Counted from the stretch's first letter, positions 1-12,923 are shown. The stretch is DNA of 64,000 nt from Osmia lignaria lignaria (GCF_051020975.1 NC_135039.1:10824692-10888691), one strand, 5' to 3'. The notes: a model not told the origin generated them from the letters alone. Translations and numbers: made by a program.

Positions 1-479
1 AACAGTAAAAATAACCAGGAACGTGTTAAATTATATCGCGCATACAGCGTTGTTCGGCGGCGCAGCAAATAAACGTCTCCACGAATTAAGAACTGCTATA
101 AGCACTCAGAACTCTATAATAGCGATTTACGTGCCACTTCTTCAGCTCCTTCATTTTTCAAACGATACACCATGATCAGGGTCTCTCAAATCCAACCAAA
201 TTCAATCACATTTACATTTAAAAAAATAGGGGAGCGCTCCCCCCTCTAACGTCATCTTGGGCAAGGAAGCCCAGGAAAATCATACAATCAATTATATTAA
301 GAAAAAGAAATGAAGTGCTATTGTTTCTATTTCCAGAAGTATTCCTCAATAATTTCTTCATTTCTTCCTTGAAGAAGTTTCTGAATTTTGTTGACTTGAT
401 AGTAAAATATTAGAAAAGCAATTAGTATATTGTTCTTCCTTTTGAATATTCAATTTCTATAACTGAAGATACCCCATAT
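1..479. other. no gene seen
   Basis: AT-rich sequence with no recognisable coding, RNA or repeat feature. It leads into the tandem array that begins near 480. Confidence 0.5.
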
Positions 480-1530
480 CTTCATCTGATTATTACAAAA
501 ATTGTTTTCTTCTTTCTTCATGAGTGAAGAAATGCTAAATTCAACTCTTCCAAAAAAGTGTAATGGCTTGAGAGACACTGGATCAAACTCCATATCTTCA
601 TCTGATTACTTCAAAAATTGTTTTCTTCTTCCTCCACGAGTGAAGAAATGCCAAATTCTATTCTTCCAAAAAAGTGTAATGGCTTGAGAGACACTGGATA
701 AATCTCCACATCTTCATCTGATTACTTAGAAAGTGTTTTCTTCTTCCCCCACAAGTGAAGAAATGCCAAATTCTATTCTTCCAGAAAAGCGTGATGACTT
801 GGGAGACACTGGATCAAACTCCATATCTTCATTTGATTATTTCAAAAAATGTTTTCTTCTTCCTCCACAAGTGAAGAAATGCCAAATTCTATTCCTCCAG
901 AAAAGCATGATCACTTGAGAGACACTGGATCAAATTCCATATCTTCATCTGATTACTTCAAAAATTGTTTTCTTCTTCCTCCACAAGTGAAGAAACGCCA
1001 AATTCAATTCTTCCCAAAAACCATGATGGCTTGAGAGACACTGGATCAAACTCCATATCTTCATCTGATTACTTTAAAAACTGTTTTCTTCTTCATCCAC
1101 GAGTGAAGAAATGCCAAATTCTATTCCTCCAGAAAAGCATGATCACTTGAGAGACACTGGATCAAACTTCATATCTACATCTGATTATTTCAAGAATTAT
1201 TTTCTTCTTCCTCCACAAGTGAAGAAATACTAAATTCAATTCTCCCAAAAAAGTGTAACAGCTTAAGGGACACTGGATCAAACTCCATATCTTCATCTGA
1301 TTACTTCAAAAATTGTTAAACCTTGGAAAATTTTTTTCTTCTTCCCCCACAAGTGAAGAAATGCCAAATTCTATTCTTCCAGAAAAGCTTGATGACTTGG
1401 GAGACACTGGATAAATCTCCATATCTTCATCTGATTACTTAGAAAGTGTTTTCTTCTTCCCCCACAAGTGAAGAAATGCTAAATTCAATTCTTCCAGAAA
1501 ATCGTGACGGTTTGAGAGACACTGGACCAC
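480..1530. repeat. 116-bp minisatellite, nine units
   Basis: The landmark GAGAGACACTGGAT (or a close variant) starts at 570, 686, 801, 917, 1033, 1149, 1265, 1399 and 1514. The spacing is 115-116 bp with one 134-bp unit. Each unit also carries TTCTTC followed by CACAAGTGAAGAA, a weak dyad. The short open frames across the array repeat with the same period, so they are a by-product of the repeat and not genes. A single unit lies apart at about 6555-6630. Confidence 0.9.
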
Positions 1531-2153
1531 GTTGGTACACCTCGTGTCGTCAATGTACCGAGGTTCCTGGAAGGAATCACGCGATTTATACCGTGGCCGG
1601 TCGAAAGTATCTCGGCCACTAATTACCCGGCTAACGAAGATTTATGGAATTTTTCCACGACAACCGGTGGGGAATAATTAAAATAGATCGGAACGTGGAA
1701 ACAGTAAATTCTAAAAGCAACCTCTCGCCACCACCCTCGACGCTTGGAATTCACGTATCGCCCGATACCGCGAAACCGTGTGCCACAATACCAGAGCCGT
1801 CAGGGCGCCAAAGAAAACTCGTTCACTTTCGTCAAGAGCAAAAAGACACGGGAATTATTCCGGTGAAGTGTATAGTGCCGTGTAAACACATTTTCGGTGG
1901 CGAATGGCCGGCTCCCGGTTCGAAGATTATTTCAGACTTTCTACTGGTTTACTGGACGAAGCAACGAATATTAACCTGGAAGAAAAAAGAAGAAACGCGT
2001 TAACAGAAGATTTGCTGGTTCGATGAAGATATAGAAATAAATTTTACTGAAGAAATCTCCAATTCTATGGGTGTACTTTTTCTATGGTTAACCATGAGAA
2101 GAGAAACGAGCATTCAATCAGGGAGATAAGCCACCCTTTTCCATGGGGTATAC
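1531..2153. other. no supported gene; one unrecognised 119-residue open frame
   Basis: An ATG-started frame of 119 codons runs from 1644 to 2003 (+). I recognise no domain or signal peptide, and no splice-site support is obvious. It is probably a chance frame in a locally less AT-rich stretch. Confidence 0.3.
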
Positions 2154-2220
2154 CATCAAATAGGGTTGTCCGTCTCTTCTGGGACAATACGCAGTCGCGG
2201 AGGGGCGGCGCCTCCGAAGG
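2154..2220 (+). repeat. 67-bp direct repeat, left copy
   Basis: A GC-rich 67-bp sequence beginning CATCAAATAGGGTTGTCC is repeated at 2752-2818 with one visible mismatch. The two copies bracket the 131-bp minisatellite exactly. Confidence 0.9.
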
Positions 2221-2221
2221 T

Positions 2222-2745
2222 CAATTTTTCATCTCTTCACTATTTAATTTTCAAATATTATAGAAGATAGAAGAAGTTTCTGTAATTGAAATTCTCTTAT
2301 TTTTGCTTTCCTACCATTTACCCCTTTTTCTCTTCATTTTCTGTTTTCTTCAATTTTTCATCTCTTCACTATTTAATTCTCAAATATTATTATTATATTA
2401 GAAGAAGTTTCTGTAATTGAAATTCTCTTATTTTTGCTTCCCTACCATTTACCCCTTTTTCTCTTCATTTTCTGTTTTCTTCAATTTTTCATCTCTTCAC
2501 TATTTAATTCTCAAATATTATTATTATATTAGAAGAAGTTTCTGTAATTGAAATTCTCTTATTTTTGCTTCCCTGCCATTTACCCCTTTTTCTCTTCATT
2601 TTCTGTTTTCTTCAATTTTTCATCTCTTCACTATTTAATTCTCAAATATTATTATTATATTAGAAGAAGTTTCTGTAATTGAAATTCTCTTATTTTTGCT
2701 TTCCTACCATTTACCCCTTTTTCTCTTTATTTTCTGTTTTCTTCA
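2222..2745. repeat. 131-bp minisatellite, four units
   Basis: CAATTTTTCATCTCTTCACT starts at 2222, 2351, 2482 and 2613, and a truncated variant starts at 2743. The spacing is 129-131 bp and the units are nearly identical, which suggests recent expansion. It sits between two 67-bp direct repeats of unrelated, GC-rich sequence. Confidence 0.9.
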
Positions 2746-2751
2746 ATTTCT

Positions 2752-2818
2752 CATCAAATAGGGTTGTCCGTCTCTTCTGGGACGATACGCAGTCGCGGAG
2801 GGGCGGCGCCTCCGAAGG
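2752..2818 (+). repeat. 67-bp direct repeat, right copy
   Basis: Near-identical partner of 2154-2220 (one mismatch, A to G). It lies immediately after the 131-bp array. Confidence 0.9.
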
Positions 2819-4250
2819 TGCAGACGCCCTCGGTTTCACAGCGTGCTTCCGGTAAGGGTAGCCCGGAGAATTCCTCGGGGTTGTCTACCGCCCCCGCGAC
2901 ACTCGTAAATTATCCAGGTTCCATGGCCGCCCTCGACTCGTCCCGATTTATCTTTTTCGGACCGGTCGCCCGGACGCTTTCTCTTCACTCTAATTAAAAT
3001 CCTCCACGACCAACTTGGATTGGATAAAAAGTTTAGCTTCGTGCATTAAGATAAGAGAATATTAAATAATAAAAGTGACCTAAAGTACTGGAGTTTCTTC
3101 TTTAAAGAAAAAAAAAAGGGGGAGACAGTTTTCTTCTCTTCGCGAAGAAAGGGTTGCTTCTTCGGAGTCCCTTGTTATTTGAACATCGAAAATGTCTAGC
3201 GACGATGAGTTTCCTCGTATAAATCAGTAGCCTTGGAAAAACACGAGGCAACAGTCGTTCAGGCTGATATATGAACACGTGATTCATTAACAGCTGCTGA
3301 TGAAGTATGTGTTAATGAAGAGAATTTCTTCCTCGTTCTTAACCCTCTAACCGTGTTTTCTCTATGACACACGTGAACGTAGGCGTTATTTTTAAGGTGT
3401 TGGCCAAGAAAAATCTAGATGAAACCTATTCTCACTGTAATCCTTTCCATATGAGCCTTTGGACCAAGTGCTGTACCGCTTCCTTATTTTCTTTGGCAAT
3501 CCATCCTTGTCACTTGTGTATAATATATTCATCGCGTTTAATGAGTCGAGGATTACCGTGGCACCTAAAAATTAACAGAAGATATAGAAATAGATTGAAC
3601 GAAGACAAATAAGGTTGTTAAAAGCAATGGTTAAAAGATTTACCATGTCCTTCAGGATTTCTACACGGTCAAAAGTCATTCATTCAGGCATACTTCTTTC
3701 TGTTTTAGGTTTCAGGAGGTCCTTTACTAGAGGTTCTGACAAAGGACGAGGGTCGTTGCTTCTTAGAAGGTTCATTGAAGAAAACTGGAGTCCACGGTTT
3801 CTGTTATTCTGATTTCTTCAGTCCTTCGAGGGAGAGAAGTAGAAGGAGGATTTTGGAGTTATCGAGGTTGAGAAAAAGGGGGCGGCCGAAACGAGGGGAG
3901 ACACGGTTGATTATGAAAGGTTTTTGTCGCGTTGGCGCCAGCGGCTCGCAGGCGACGTTCTCCTCTTCCTCTTCCACGGCTTCGAATAGCTAAAATCATC
4001 CCGCGTGCCAATTTCAAAGCAGCGCCACGGACCCTGGCCTTTCATGGAAAAAAGAAGAAGAAAAAGAAAAAACGAGGAAAGAAGAAAAGGAGGAGCGACC
4101 GTCTCTCGTTACACATCCGTGGCACGGTGCATTTAGCGTGACTGCAGTCGAACGACGGTACGCGATGCGTGTACGATTGTGAAGTTTGAAAAACGAAGGA
4201 TGTGATCGAGGGAGGAGCCTGGAGAAAAAGAAGAAAAATCAGTCAACAGT
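2819..4250. other. no gene seen; purine tract near 4044-4095
   Basis: Mixed-composition sequence with only short open frames and no recognised protein. A run rich in GAA, AAG and AGG near 4044-4095 explains the lysine-rich short frame there. Confidence 0.4.
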
Positions 4251-4264
4251 TTTCTATACATTCA

Positions 4265-5455
4265 TGAAGGAAGGAAATAGAAGATACAGTAGATGAGAAG
4301 AAAAGAAGAATATATACAAATAGGAAAATAAAATTAAAGGAATTCCATTCAAGATGAGAAGAAAAGAAGAATATATAAAAATAGGAAAAAAAATTGATGG
4401 TATTCCATTCAGTATGGAAGAAAATAAAAGATTTCCTTCCCACAGAGTAGATAAGAAGAAAAGAAGAATATATAAAAATAGAAACAAAAATTGATGGAAG
4501 AAAATAAAAGATAAAATAGATGTGAAGAAAAGAAGAATATATAAAAATTGGAAAAAAAAATTGATGGAAAAAAATAAAAGATAAAGTAGATGAGAAGAAA
4601 AGAAGAATATATAAAAATAGGAAAAACAATTGGTGGAATTCCATTCAGAATGGAAGAAAATAAAAGATTTCCTTCCCACAGACCAATGTATCTATTTAAT
4701 AATATTATTATCTATCTATACTAATATTAGATTTAATATACTATATTGATTTATTCCCACAGAGTAGATAAGAAGAAAAGAAGAATATATCAAAATAGGA
4801 ACAAAAATTGATGGAAGAAAATAAAAGATAAAGTAGATGAGAAGAAAAGAAGAATATATAAAAATAGAAAAAAAAATTGATGGAATTTCATTCAGAATGG
4901 AAGAAAATAAAAGATTTCCTTCCCACAGACCAATGTATCTATTTAGTAATATTATTATCTATCTATACTAATATTAGATTTAATATACTATATTGATTTA
5001 TTCCCACAGAGTATATAAGAAGAAAAGAAGAATATATAAAAATAGGAACAAAAATTGATGGAAGAAAATAAAAGATAAAGTAGATGAGAAGAAAAGAAGA
5101 ATATATAAAAATAGAAAAAAAAATTGATGGAATTTCATTCAGAATGGAAGAAAATAAAAGATTTCCTTCCCACAGACCAATGTATCTATTTAGTAATATT
5201 ATTATCTATCTATACTAATATTAGATTTAATATACTATATTGATTTATTCCCACAGAGTAAATAAGAAGAAAAGAAGAATATATAAAAATAGGAACAAAA
5301 ATTGATGGAAGAAGATAAAAGATAAAGTAGATGAGAAGAAAAGAAGAATATATAAAAATAGAAAAAAAAATTGATGGAATTTCATTCAGAATGGAAGAAA
5401 ATAAAAGATAGAGTAGATAAGAAGAAAAGAAGAATATATAAAAATAGGAAAACAA
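4265..5455. repeat. purine-rich higher-order repeat
   Basis: The short motif GAGAAGAAAAGAAGAATATA followed by a run of A and ATTGATGG recurs throughout. It is nested in a larger unit of about 245 bp. The larger unit contains TTTCCTTCCCACAGACCAAT and an AT-rich block (TATCTATCTATACTAATATT), seen near 4670-4760, 4915-5010 and 5158-5260. The long low-complexity frames on the minus strand (rich in Phe, Ile, Tyr and Ser) are translations of the repeat, not genes. Confidence 0.85.
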
Positions 5456-6554
5456 TTGAAGCTAAATTGTGTTCTGCAACTAGTTACTGGTTGAATGATA
5501 GACCCAGCAACATTGTAATGGTGCCCTGTCTAACTGCAGGGAGGAGCGACATCAGAGAACAGCTGTCTCGACGAAACGGAGCAGTCGGTAGCACGCATGA
5601 GGTGATGCACCGTCACGAAAGCAAGTGCAAGCGTCTGTCACACCTGGTCACAACTGTCCTTCCTCTATTCTTAGCTTCCAATAAGAAAAAAGCAGCTATC
5701 CATGTTAATTTCCTCAAATACCATTTCTCTTCGCATCAAAATGAATTTTCTTCTTTGGTAAAATGGATCTTTTGCAAATTCCTAAATGAGAAAGTGTTAG
5801 AAAGAATTCATCTTGAAGCAGAGACGTCCATTGAAGCTGTGTATCACCTGCCCCATACCTGTTTCTCACCATCCAATGGAACTCCTGAAACACCTGCACA
5901 GGTGAACCTTCTCTCCCAGCGATTGGCCAACGCTGAATAAAGGGGGATCTCAAGTAAAATGGCGTCTCCCTCCCTATGGCTCTCCTCCCATCTCACTATA
6001 AATGAAATTAAAATACCTCAATTCCTTTTCTTCATTATTACTTTTATTTTTATATCTAAAGAAGAAATACAATTTATCAAACATGAAGATTCATTTCATG
6101 ATTTTAATTACTTCTGCTTGAAAAATCATATTCCACTGGATGATTTATCATCACCAGCAAGTTTTTACAAATTGTATCAGTTGGTAGCATGTATAGAACC
6201 TACTGAAACAGCAACGATGAATCTATCATCGAGATGATTCTGGTGGTCCTTCAGAACCACGGGGTTCCATAGAGAAGAAAAACTATGAAACAGGCACGCT
6301 TCCTTCGAATCGGGAAGTGTCGCGTGTCCTGACGATTCTCTTGTTCTAAGAAGCAGGATCATTTAGATTCGAGGGGCTCAACCTTTGACCCGAACACCGC
6401 TGCGTCCAGAACCTCCAAAATGACTTCACCGCATCCACCCATCCAAATCTTGGTAATTAGTAGCTTGCCCTTCAAAATTGTTCATCAGTTTCAAGTTTCT
6501 TAAACTCGTTTTCTTCTTTTTCTATTCTACTTTGGTATGCTATCTTTTAATTTT
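5456..6554. other. no supported gene
   Basis: A 189-codon open frame begins inside the preceding repeat and runs to 5940. Its non-repeat part matches no family I recognise. Nothing else is convincing. Confidence 0.35.
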
Positions 6555-6630
6555 TTTCTTCTTCCTTCACAAGTGAAGAAATGCCAAATTCAACTCTTCC
6601 AGAAAAACGTGATGCCTTGAGAGATCCAAA
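6555..6630 (+). repeat. isolated unit of the 116-bp minisatellite
   Basis: TTTCTTCTTCCTTCACAAG through GAAATGCCAAATTC to GCCTTGAGAGA matches the unit of the 480-1530 array. It sits about 5 kb away and next to a local duplication (GGTAATTAGTAGCTTG at about 6453 and again at about 6636). Confidence 0.75.
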
Positions 6631-8537
6631 TCTCACTGGTAATTAGTAGCTTGGCTTTCAACTTCTTCTTTTCTACTTTGGTATACTAGCTTTTAATAGA
6701 ATTATTTTAATTTAGTATATTTTATTATATTCTTCTTCTGTTATTTTATGGAATTTTTCAAATCTGAATGTATTTTCCTTTTTTTAAATTTTTTTTTAAT
6801 ATTACTTCTCTGAAATCTTCCATTCATACTAACAAAAAAACCCAACACCGACAGTCTTCACATTTCTTCTTTATTCTTATGTTATTGTCGCCCTACATGA
6901 GGTCCAAAACTGAAGTCCAGTTTAAGAATCCTCAGCTTTCTAATTACTTAAACACGTCCCGGGTGTTCCAAGGGCTCCACGGTAAACTCCACTGTCCAGC
7001 TTCCTCCGCAGAACAATGAAGAGAAAACGGAACGCACGTGTGCATCCCTTAATGTTTCAAGGTCCTTCCAAATGACCCAAGGGTTCTGAAGAATTTCAGC
7101 AAACCATGAAACTTCTAATTACATATGTACATTTCTTCTTAACTTTCACCTAAAAGAAGAAATAAAATTCTTTGGTTTTAATGAAAACTTTGAACAAATT
7201 ATACAAGTCTCTTCAGTATTACAAACTGGAAGGGAAAAAACGACAATGGATCCTTGGGGATTGAGAGAAAAATGAAAGAGGCGTCCGGACGACCCCCACT
7301 GAGGAATCTAGAGGCCCTACCAGACCACGACAACCCGTGAGGCCCTTTTTTTCCAAGCCACAGCCTCGACATCGGGGTCCACGATACTCACGTGGGTCTA
7401 ATACCCCCTCGAAGACGTTGATTCGAGAAATTCCCTCTTATTTTTTCCTTCGATTCCATTTCCTTGAAAATTATAGCACAGATATATCTGAAAATGAAGA
7501 AATACATAATCAATAAAATTTCTGATGATGGACAAATAAATGGCAACAATTGTCACAGTAACAGACTGAGCAGAAAGGGTTGAAGAAGAAGAAGAAACAA
7601 AGGTCAAACAACCACTTGGGCCAGCTGATGGCGAACACGTGTGTTCCTGAGAGGAGCGTGCAGAATCTGCACATGGAACGGTAGGTAGCCTCTCTGAAAT
7701 TGCAGAGACAATAAGCCCAGGGACTCTCGAGACGTTTCTTCTCTGTTTGCAATTCGGCTTTCACTGTTTTCTTTCACTTCCGGACTTTTTGCGACACCGT
7801 TGTTCCCCCCAGGGGATCATGTTTCTTCTCTTGACACTGCTGGACAGGGATTCTGAAAGAAGAAACGCAAGGATTCCTTTAGCATTCAATATTTCCTCTG
7901 GAAATCAGTGATAATTATTTGATGGAGGAAACAGAGTAATAATATTGAAATAAATTCTTGGATATGACTGTAGAGGAACGTGGCTTGATTTTCAGCAGAT
8001 ACATAAATTGCAAGCCACAAACTAGAAGCTCCTCGCTGACATCGCGACAGCCTTTGCTAATCCGACGGTTGTTAGTCTCACCGGGTCAAATTTATCGTCC
8101 TCGTAATCTAGCAACAAATGTGACTATGCGACGACTATTTCTTCTTTGAACTTCTATAGCAACCAGTGGCTGGTGTTTTTTCTTCCTGTAAGAATTTATG
8201 TTTGTAAAGAAAGAAAGTACATTTTGAATAGAAAAATGATAATCTATGTTAACGTAGGTATTTTTTTCTTGGTTAATAACCCTTTAGGCCAGCATCTGGA
8301 GCGAAGTAGAATTAGCGAGTTCGGGTTTCAATGTTCGACGACGGCCAATGTCGTGCGACGAAGGGCACGACTTTTTCTTAATGGATAAAATCCGACGGGG
8401 ACATGTGTTCGCCAGACGATGTCTCCTCAAGGTGCATGGGAATGAATTACGTTTCATTAGGTCCGTCTTACAAGGGTGTAAAGAACCTCCAACGTTACAC
8501 AATCTTATCCTTTCTCTCCTTTCTTCACTTATAACCT
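6631..8537. other. no gene seen
   Basis: AT-rich intergenic sequence. The short open frames on both strands show no recognised domain, codon bias or splice support. Confidence 0.4.
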
Positions 8538-10171
8538 GAAAAATAATCAACGAGTATAGTTAGTACAGTATAACAATATGTATACGTTTTAAATATCAAA
8601 CTTAATATTATTTTCCATACTTACATGAACTGATACACTATTGATTGAAGAATTGTTAATTGTACTTGTTTTATGACCCAGCTCCATTTGATCAATTATA
8701 GATTGTACTGAAAAATAATCAAGGACTACAGTTTAACAATATATATACATTTCAAATATTAAATCATTCCCTTAATATTATTTTCCTGAATTGATACACT
8801 ATTAATTGAAGAATTGTTAATTGCATTTGTTTTATGACCCATCTCCATTTGATCAATTATAGATTGTACTGAAAAATAATCAAGGACTACAATTAGCCCA
8901 GTATAACAATATATATACATTTTAAATATTAAATCATTTCCTTAATATTATTTTCCTGAATTGATACACTATTAATTGAAGAATTGTTAATTGTATTTGT
9001 TTTATGATCCAGCTCCATTTGATCAGTTATAGATTGTACTGAAAAATAATCAAGGACTACAGTTAGTTCAGTATAACAATATATGTACATTTTAAATATT
9101 AAATCATTCCCTTAATATTATTTTCCTGAATTGATACACTATTAATTGAAGAATTGTTAATTGCATTTGTTTTATGATCCAGCTCCATTTGATCAATTAT
9201 AGATTGTACTGAAAAATAATCAAGGACTACAGTTTAACAATATATATACATTTTAAATATTAAATCATTTCCTTAATATTATTTTCCTGAATTGATACAC
9301 TATTGATTGAAGAATTGTTAATTGCATTTGTTTTATGACCCAGCTCCATTTGATCAATTATAGATTGTACTGAAAAATAATCAAGGACTACAGTTTAACA
9401 ATATATATACATTTCAAATATTAAATCATTCCCTTAATATTATTTTCCTGAATTGATACACTATTGATTGAAGAATTGTTAATTGCATTTGTTTTATGAC
9501 CCAGCTCCATTTGATCAATTATAGATTGTACTGAAAAATAATCAAGGACTACAGTTTAACAATATATATACATTTTAAATATTAAATCATTTCCTTAATA
9601 TTATTTTCCTGAATTGATACACTATTGATTGAAGAATTGTTAATTGCATTTGTTTTATGACCCAGCTCCATTTGATCAATTATAGATTGTACTGAAAAAT
9701 AATCAAGGACTACAGTTTAACAATATATATACATTTCAAATATTAAATCATTTCCTTAATATTATTTTCCTGAATTGATACACTATTGATTGAAGAATTG
9801 TTAATTGCATTTGTTTTATGACCCAGCTCCATTTGATCAATTATAGATTGTACTGAAAAATAATCAAGGACTACAGTTTAACAATATATATACATTTTAA
9901 ATATTAAATCATTTCCTTAATATTATTTTCCTGAATTGATACACTATTGATTGAAGAATTGTTAATTGCATTTGTTTTATGACCCAGCTCCATTTGATCA
10001 GTTATAGATTGTACTGAAAAATAATCAAGGACTACAGTTTAACAATATATATACATTTTAAATATTAAATCATTCCTTAATATTATTTTCCTGAATTGAT
10101 ACACTATTGATTGAAGAATTGTTAATTGTACTTGTTTTATGACCCATCTCGATTTAATTAATTTTAGATTG
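8538..10171. repeat. 161-bp satellite, ten units
   Basis: The landmark GAAAAATAATCAA starts at 8538, 8710, 8871, 9041, 9211, 9372, 9533, 9694, 9855 and 10016. Most spacings are 161 bp, and three are 170-172 bp. In two of the long units an extra TTAG-containing segment after GGACTACA is visible. The right-hand units are nearly identical, which points to recent homogenisation there. It is AT-rich with no open frame. Confidence 0.93.
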
Positions 10172-10604
10172 TACGAGTGTTACATAACTCATAAGAGATG
10201 TTATAAAAGGGTAACCAGTACAAGATTCGCAGGACAGTGATCCACGAACACCAATAAACAAACGGCGACGACGGAAGTGCAGAAACGCGACGCGTCGCGT
10301 CGTCGGCTGTTTGTTTGATTTTCGAGTCGACTTTCTTTCTGGCCACGTCCACGACGTCGACGACGCGTGCACCGTGTATACATCGCTTCCAGAAGTCGGT
10401 TTCTTCAACCGTGAGAGAGGACCACCCTGGTCGACCAACGTCATTCGTCTATCACGTTATTTACTATCCAATAATGATCCTAAAAAATTATGACAATCAG
10501 TTTAATCAAACTTTAAGCACATTTTCTTCAAAATTGATTGGCCATTAGTGGCTATAATGATGGCTGCTCTTATAACAAATATAGATTTTGATGTGATTAT
10601 AAAT
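10172..10604. other. no supported gene; GC-rich patch
   Basis: A GC-rich patch at about 10260-10385, with runs such as GACGCGTCGCGTCGTCGGC, is open in several overlapping frames on both strands. None resembles a known protein. It could be regulatory. Confidence 0.3.
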
Positions 10605-10800
10605 AGAAATAAAATTCAAATTAATTTTAGTTTTACATAATAAGATCATAATTAAAAATAAAATTCAAATTAATTTTAGTTCTACATAATAAGATCATAA
10701 TTAAAAATAAAATTCAAATTAATTTTAGTTTTACATAATAAGATTATAATTAAAAATAAAATTCAAATTAATTTTAGTTCTACATATGTAAGTTTGTAAT
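10605..10800. repeat. 49-bp tandem repeat, four units
   Basis: TTAATTTTAG occurs at 10621, 10670, 10719 and 10768, exactly 49 bp apart. It lies within a unit containing ACATAATAAGATCATAATT. Confidence 0.9.
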
Positions 10801-12377
10801 TAAAAATAAAATATAAATAAAAATAATTGATGATAAATAAAAATTGATCAAATTGTCCCTGATTACTATTGGAAGCCAAGAACGTCCTGGGACAAAGATG
10901 AAGTAGCCTCGGTTCTTCAAAGGACCCCCTGTGGTTCCCAGCAAGTACGCCACCAGCAACAGGACAATGAAGGTGATCCTGGTCACAGAAGGTGGCCATT
11001 AACGGAGCCACCTTGAGCAATTTGGAAATACCCAGTGCAATCCAATTTCTATTTAGTACCTTTTCCTTTAAGCGCATTTTTAGAGGGGAGAGTGAAGAAG
11101 ATTCTTTAGAATTCATCACTTGAACTTTTGATGATAGTAATCTAAGAGTACCTGGAATTTTAATTAAAAATTTCAATCACAATTGAATTATAAATATTTA
11201 TACACATATAAATGCTATTTTCCATACAGTTTAGTTACAGGAAAATTGTGAATGAAACTCATTGAAAAATATTGAATCATAGTTACATACCTTTCTTCAG
11301 AAAAACGGTGAATTTTGACCGTTTAGCTCGGTAAGGGAAGGAACGTGTTGAAAATAATGGATTACTGGTACCATGGGGAAATACGTCGCTTTGGATTACA
11401 GGGCTAATAAACTTCCATAATCCAGCCTGGAAGTCTTGCTGGTCAAAATTGGCTGTAGAACAGGTAAACGAATTCCTAGTTTTTATGGTTCTCCCAAAAT
11501 CTTCCTTGCTGATAGCATTGTCTTCCAATAATAATTTATTAAAAATTACAGATATCAACAAAAATGTGCCTACAATTTTTGAAAAGTATCGTTTCCTTCA
11601 AAGACACCAATCTGTAATTATAATATAGAAATTGTCAATTAATTCACAGTGACTGATGTACTCTTTTTTTAAGAGGACCATAAATTTCTTTGAACGTGAC
11701 AGCTTACAATGAGAACCCTTGGGAAGGTGATTGCACGTGCTACCTGTTTGCACTGGGCAATTGGACGTCGGTGACCTTTCGACGTTCCTGGCGAACACAT
11801 GTCACAAGTATGGCTGGTCATATAAACTGGAGAAATTTGGCGAGCACGTGGTGATCACACGGTGCCCCGTGCACCTTTAATGAGATTCTGGTCACGTTGC
11901 TTATCTTGGACATCCCTCTGTCTGTTCAACAATTGTTCCAACATTTTGGAATCTACAAACATCAATGAAATCTAATCAGAAATTATTTATATAACTTTCC
12001 TTTTTACAAGATATACAGGAGATTTTAAATCCTTCAGATTTTTTTATTTAATTCCATAAAAGATTTAAAATAAGAAATAAAATAAAATTTTAATTTATTC
12101 TAATTTTGAATTACTTTGTGCCTTATTATTAATAGGTGAATATTTAATTTTATATTTAATTTAACAATGTCTGCTGTTTGTTGAAGAAGAAGAAGATGCA
12201 GCTCGATAACTGTAAATCTTGTTTGGCAAATCTCGAAGCTCATTGAGAAAGGATCTTTAATCGGTCGAAGTCAGACCCGTAATTCGGATTAACAAGCCAG
12301 AAAAATATTTACGTTGAAAACAATAGGCAGATTAGCGACTACCGGTCTTCCGGTGATTGTGCATACCGTTACTATCT
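10801..12377. other. no gene seen
   Basis: AT-rich sequence with several short frames, none recognised. No repeat array or RNA gene is evident. Confidence 0.4.
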
Positions 12378-12547
12378 CTCCTATGTGTTAAATGGCACGA
12401 ATTCTAATGTTCTTCTGTACTTCTTATCGTGTCTTCTAAATAGAAACACAGAGTACCTGTAAAATATAACAATAATCATAGTAAACTAAATATTCTAAGA
12501 AAAATATGATATCTTTGTAATTATCACATAATAAGTATTCTCATTAA
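12378..12547 (+). repeat. duplicated segment, copy 1
   Basis: CCTATGTGTTAAATG through AGAAACACAGAGTACCTG and CACATAATAAGTATTCTCATT is repeated with moderate divergence at about 12924-13092. Copy 1 is interrupted at its 3' edge by the hAT-like insertion that starts at 12548. Confidence 0.85.
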
Positions 12548-12911
12548 CAGTGGCAGCTAGTAGCTAAAATTAATGGGGGTGCTGCTCCAGAAAATTGTTA
12601 ACCTTTGTTTTAAAAAACCGGCACTGCGGGAGCGACAGTGTTTTCTCTACTGCGCAGCCTCGTGCGCAGCTTCTTATGTGCGCATGCGCACACAGTCAAA
12701 TACCACGCCGCTGAAACTGCAAAGCCCACAGTTCCATACAAAGATTTTTGTATCTTTTTTATACTGACATTAAGCTTAAGAATTATATATTGTACAAGTA
12801 TAAAGAAAGAATTAAAGAAAAAAGGATTCATTATATTAAATGTTATCGATAATATCAAGTGGAAATAGGAGGTACTGCAGTTCCACAGTGCCTATATGCG
12901 AGCTGCCACTA
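12548..12911. mobile_element. hAT-like non-autonomous element, 364 bp
   Basis: The left end is CAGTGGCAGCT and the right end reads TAGTGGCAGCT on the other strand. The flanks are CTCATTAA (12540-12547) and CCCATTGA (12912-12919), an 8-bp target duplication with two differences. The duplicated host segment preserves an unoccupied site, CTCATTGAAG, near 13085-13095, so the insertion boundary is supported independently. No transposase is encoded. Confidence 0.75.
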
Positions 12912-12923
12912 CCCATTGAAGTC

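Noticed and set aside
4243..5455. Long hydrophobic minus-strand frames resembling membrane proteins
   Set aside because: Translations of the GAAGAAAAGAAG repeat. Phe, Ile and Tyr richness follows from TTCTT and TATAT sequence.
5371..5940. 189-codon frame
   Set aside because: Its first third is repeat translation and the remainder matches no known family or splice pattern.
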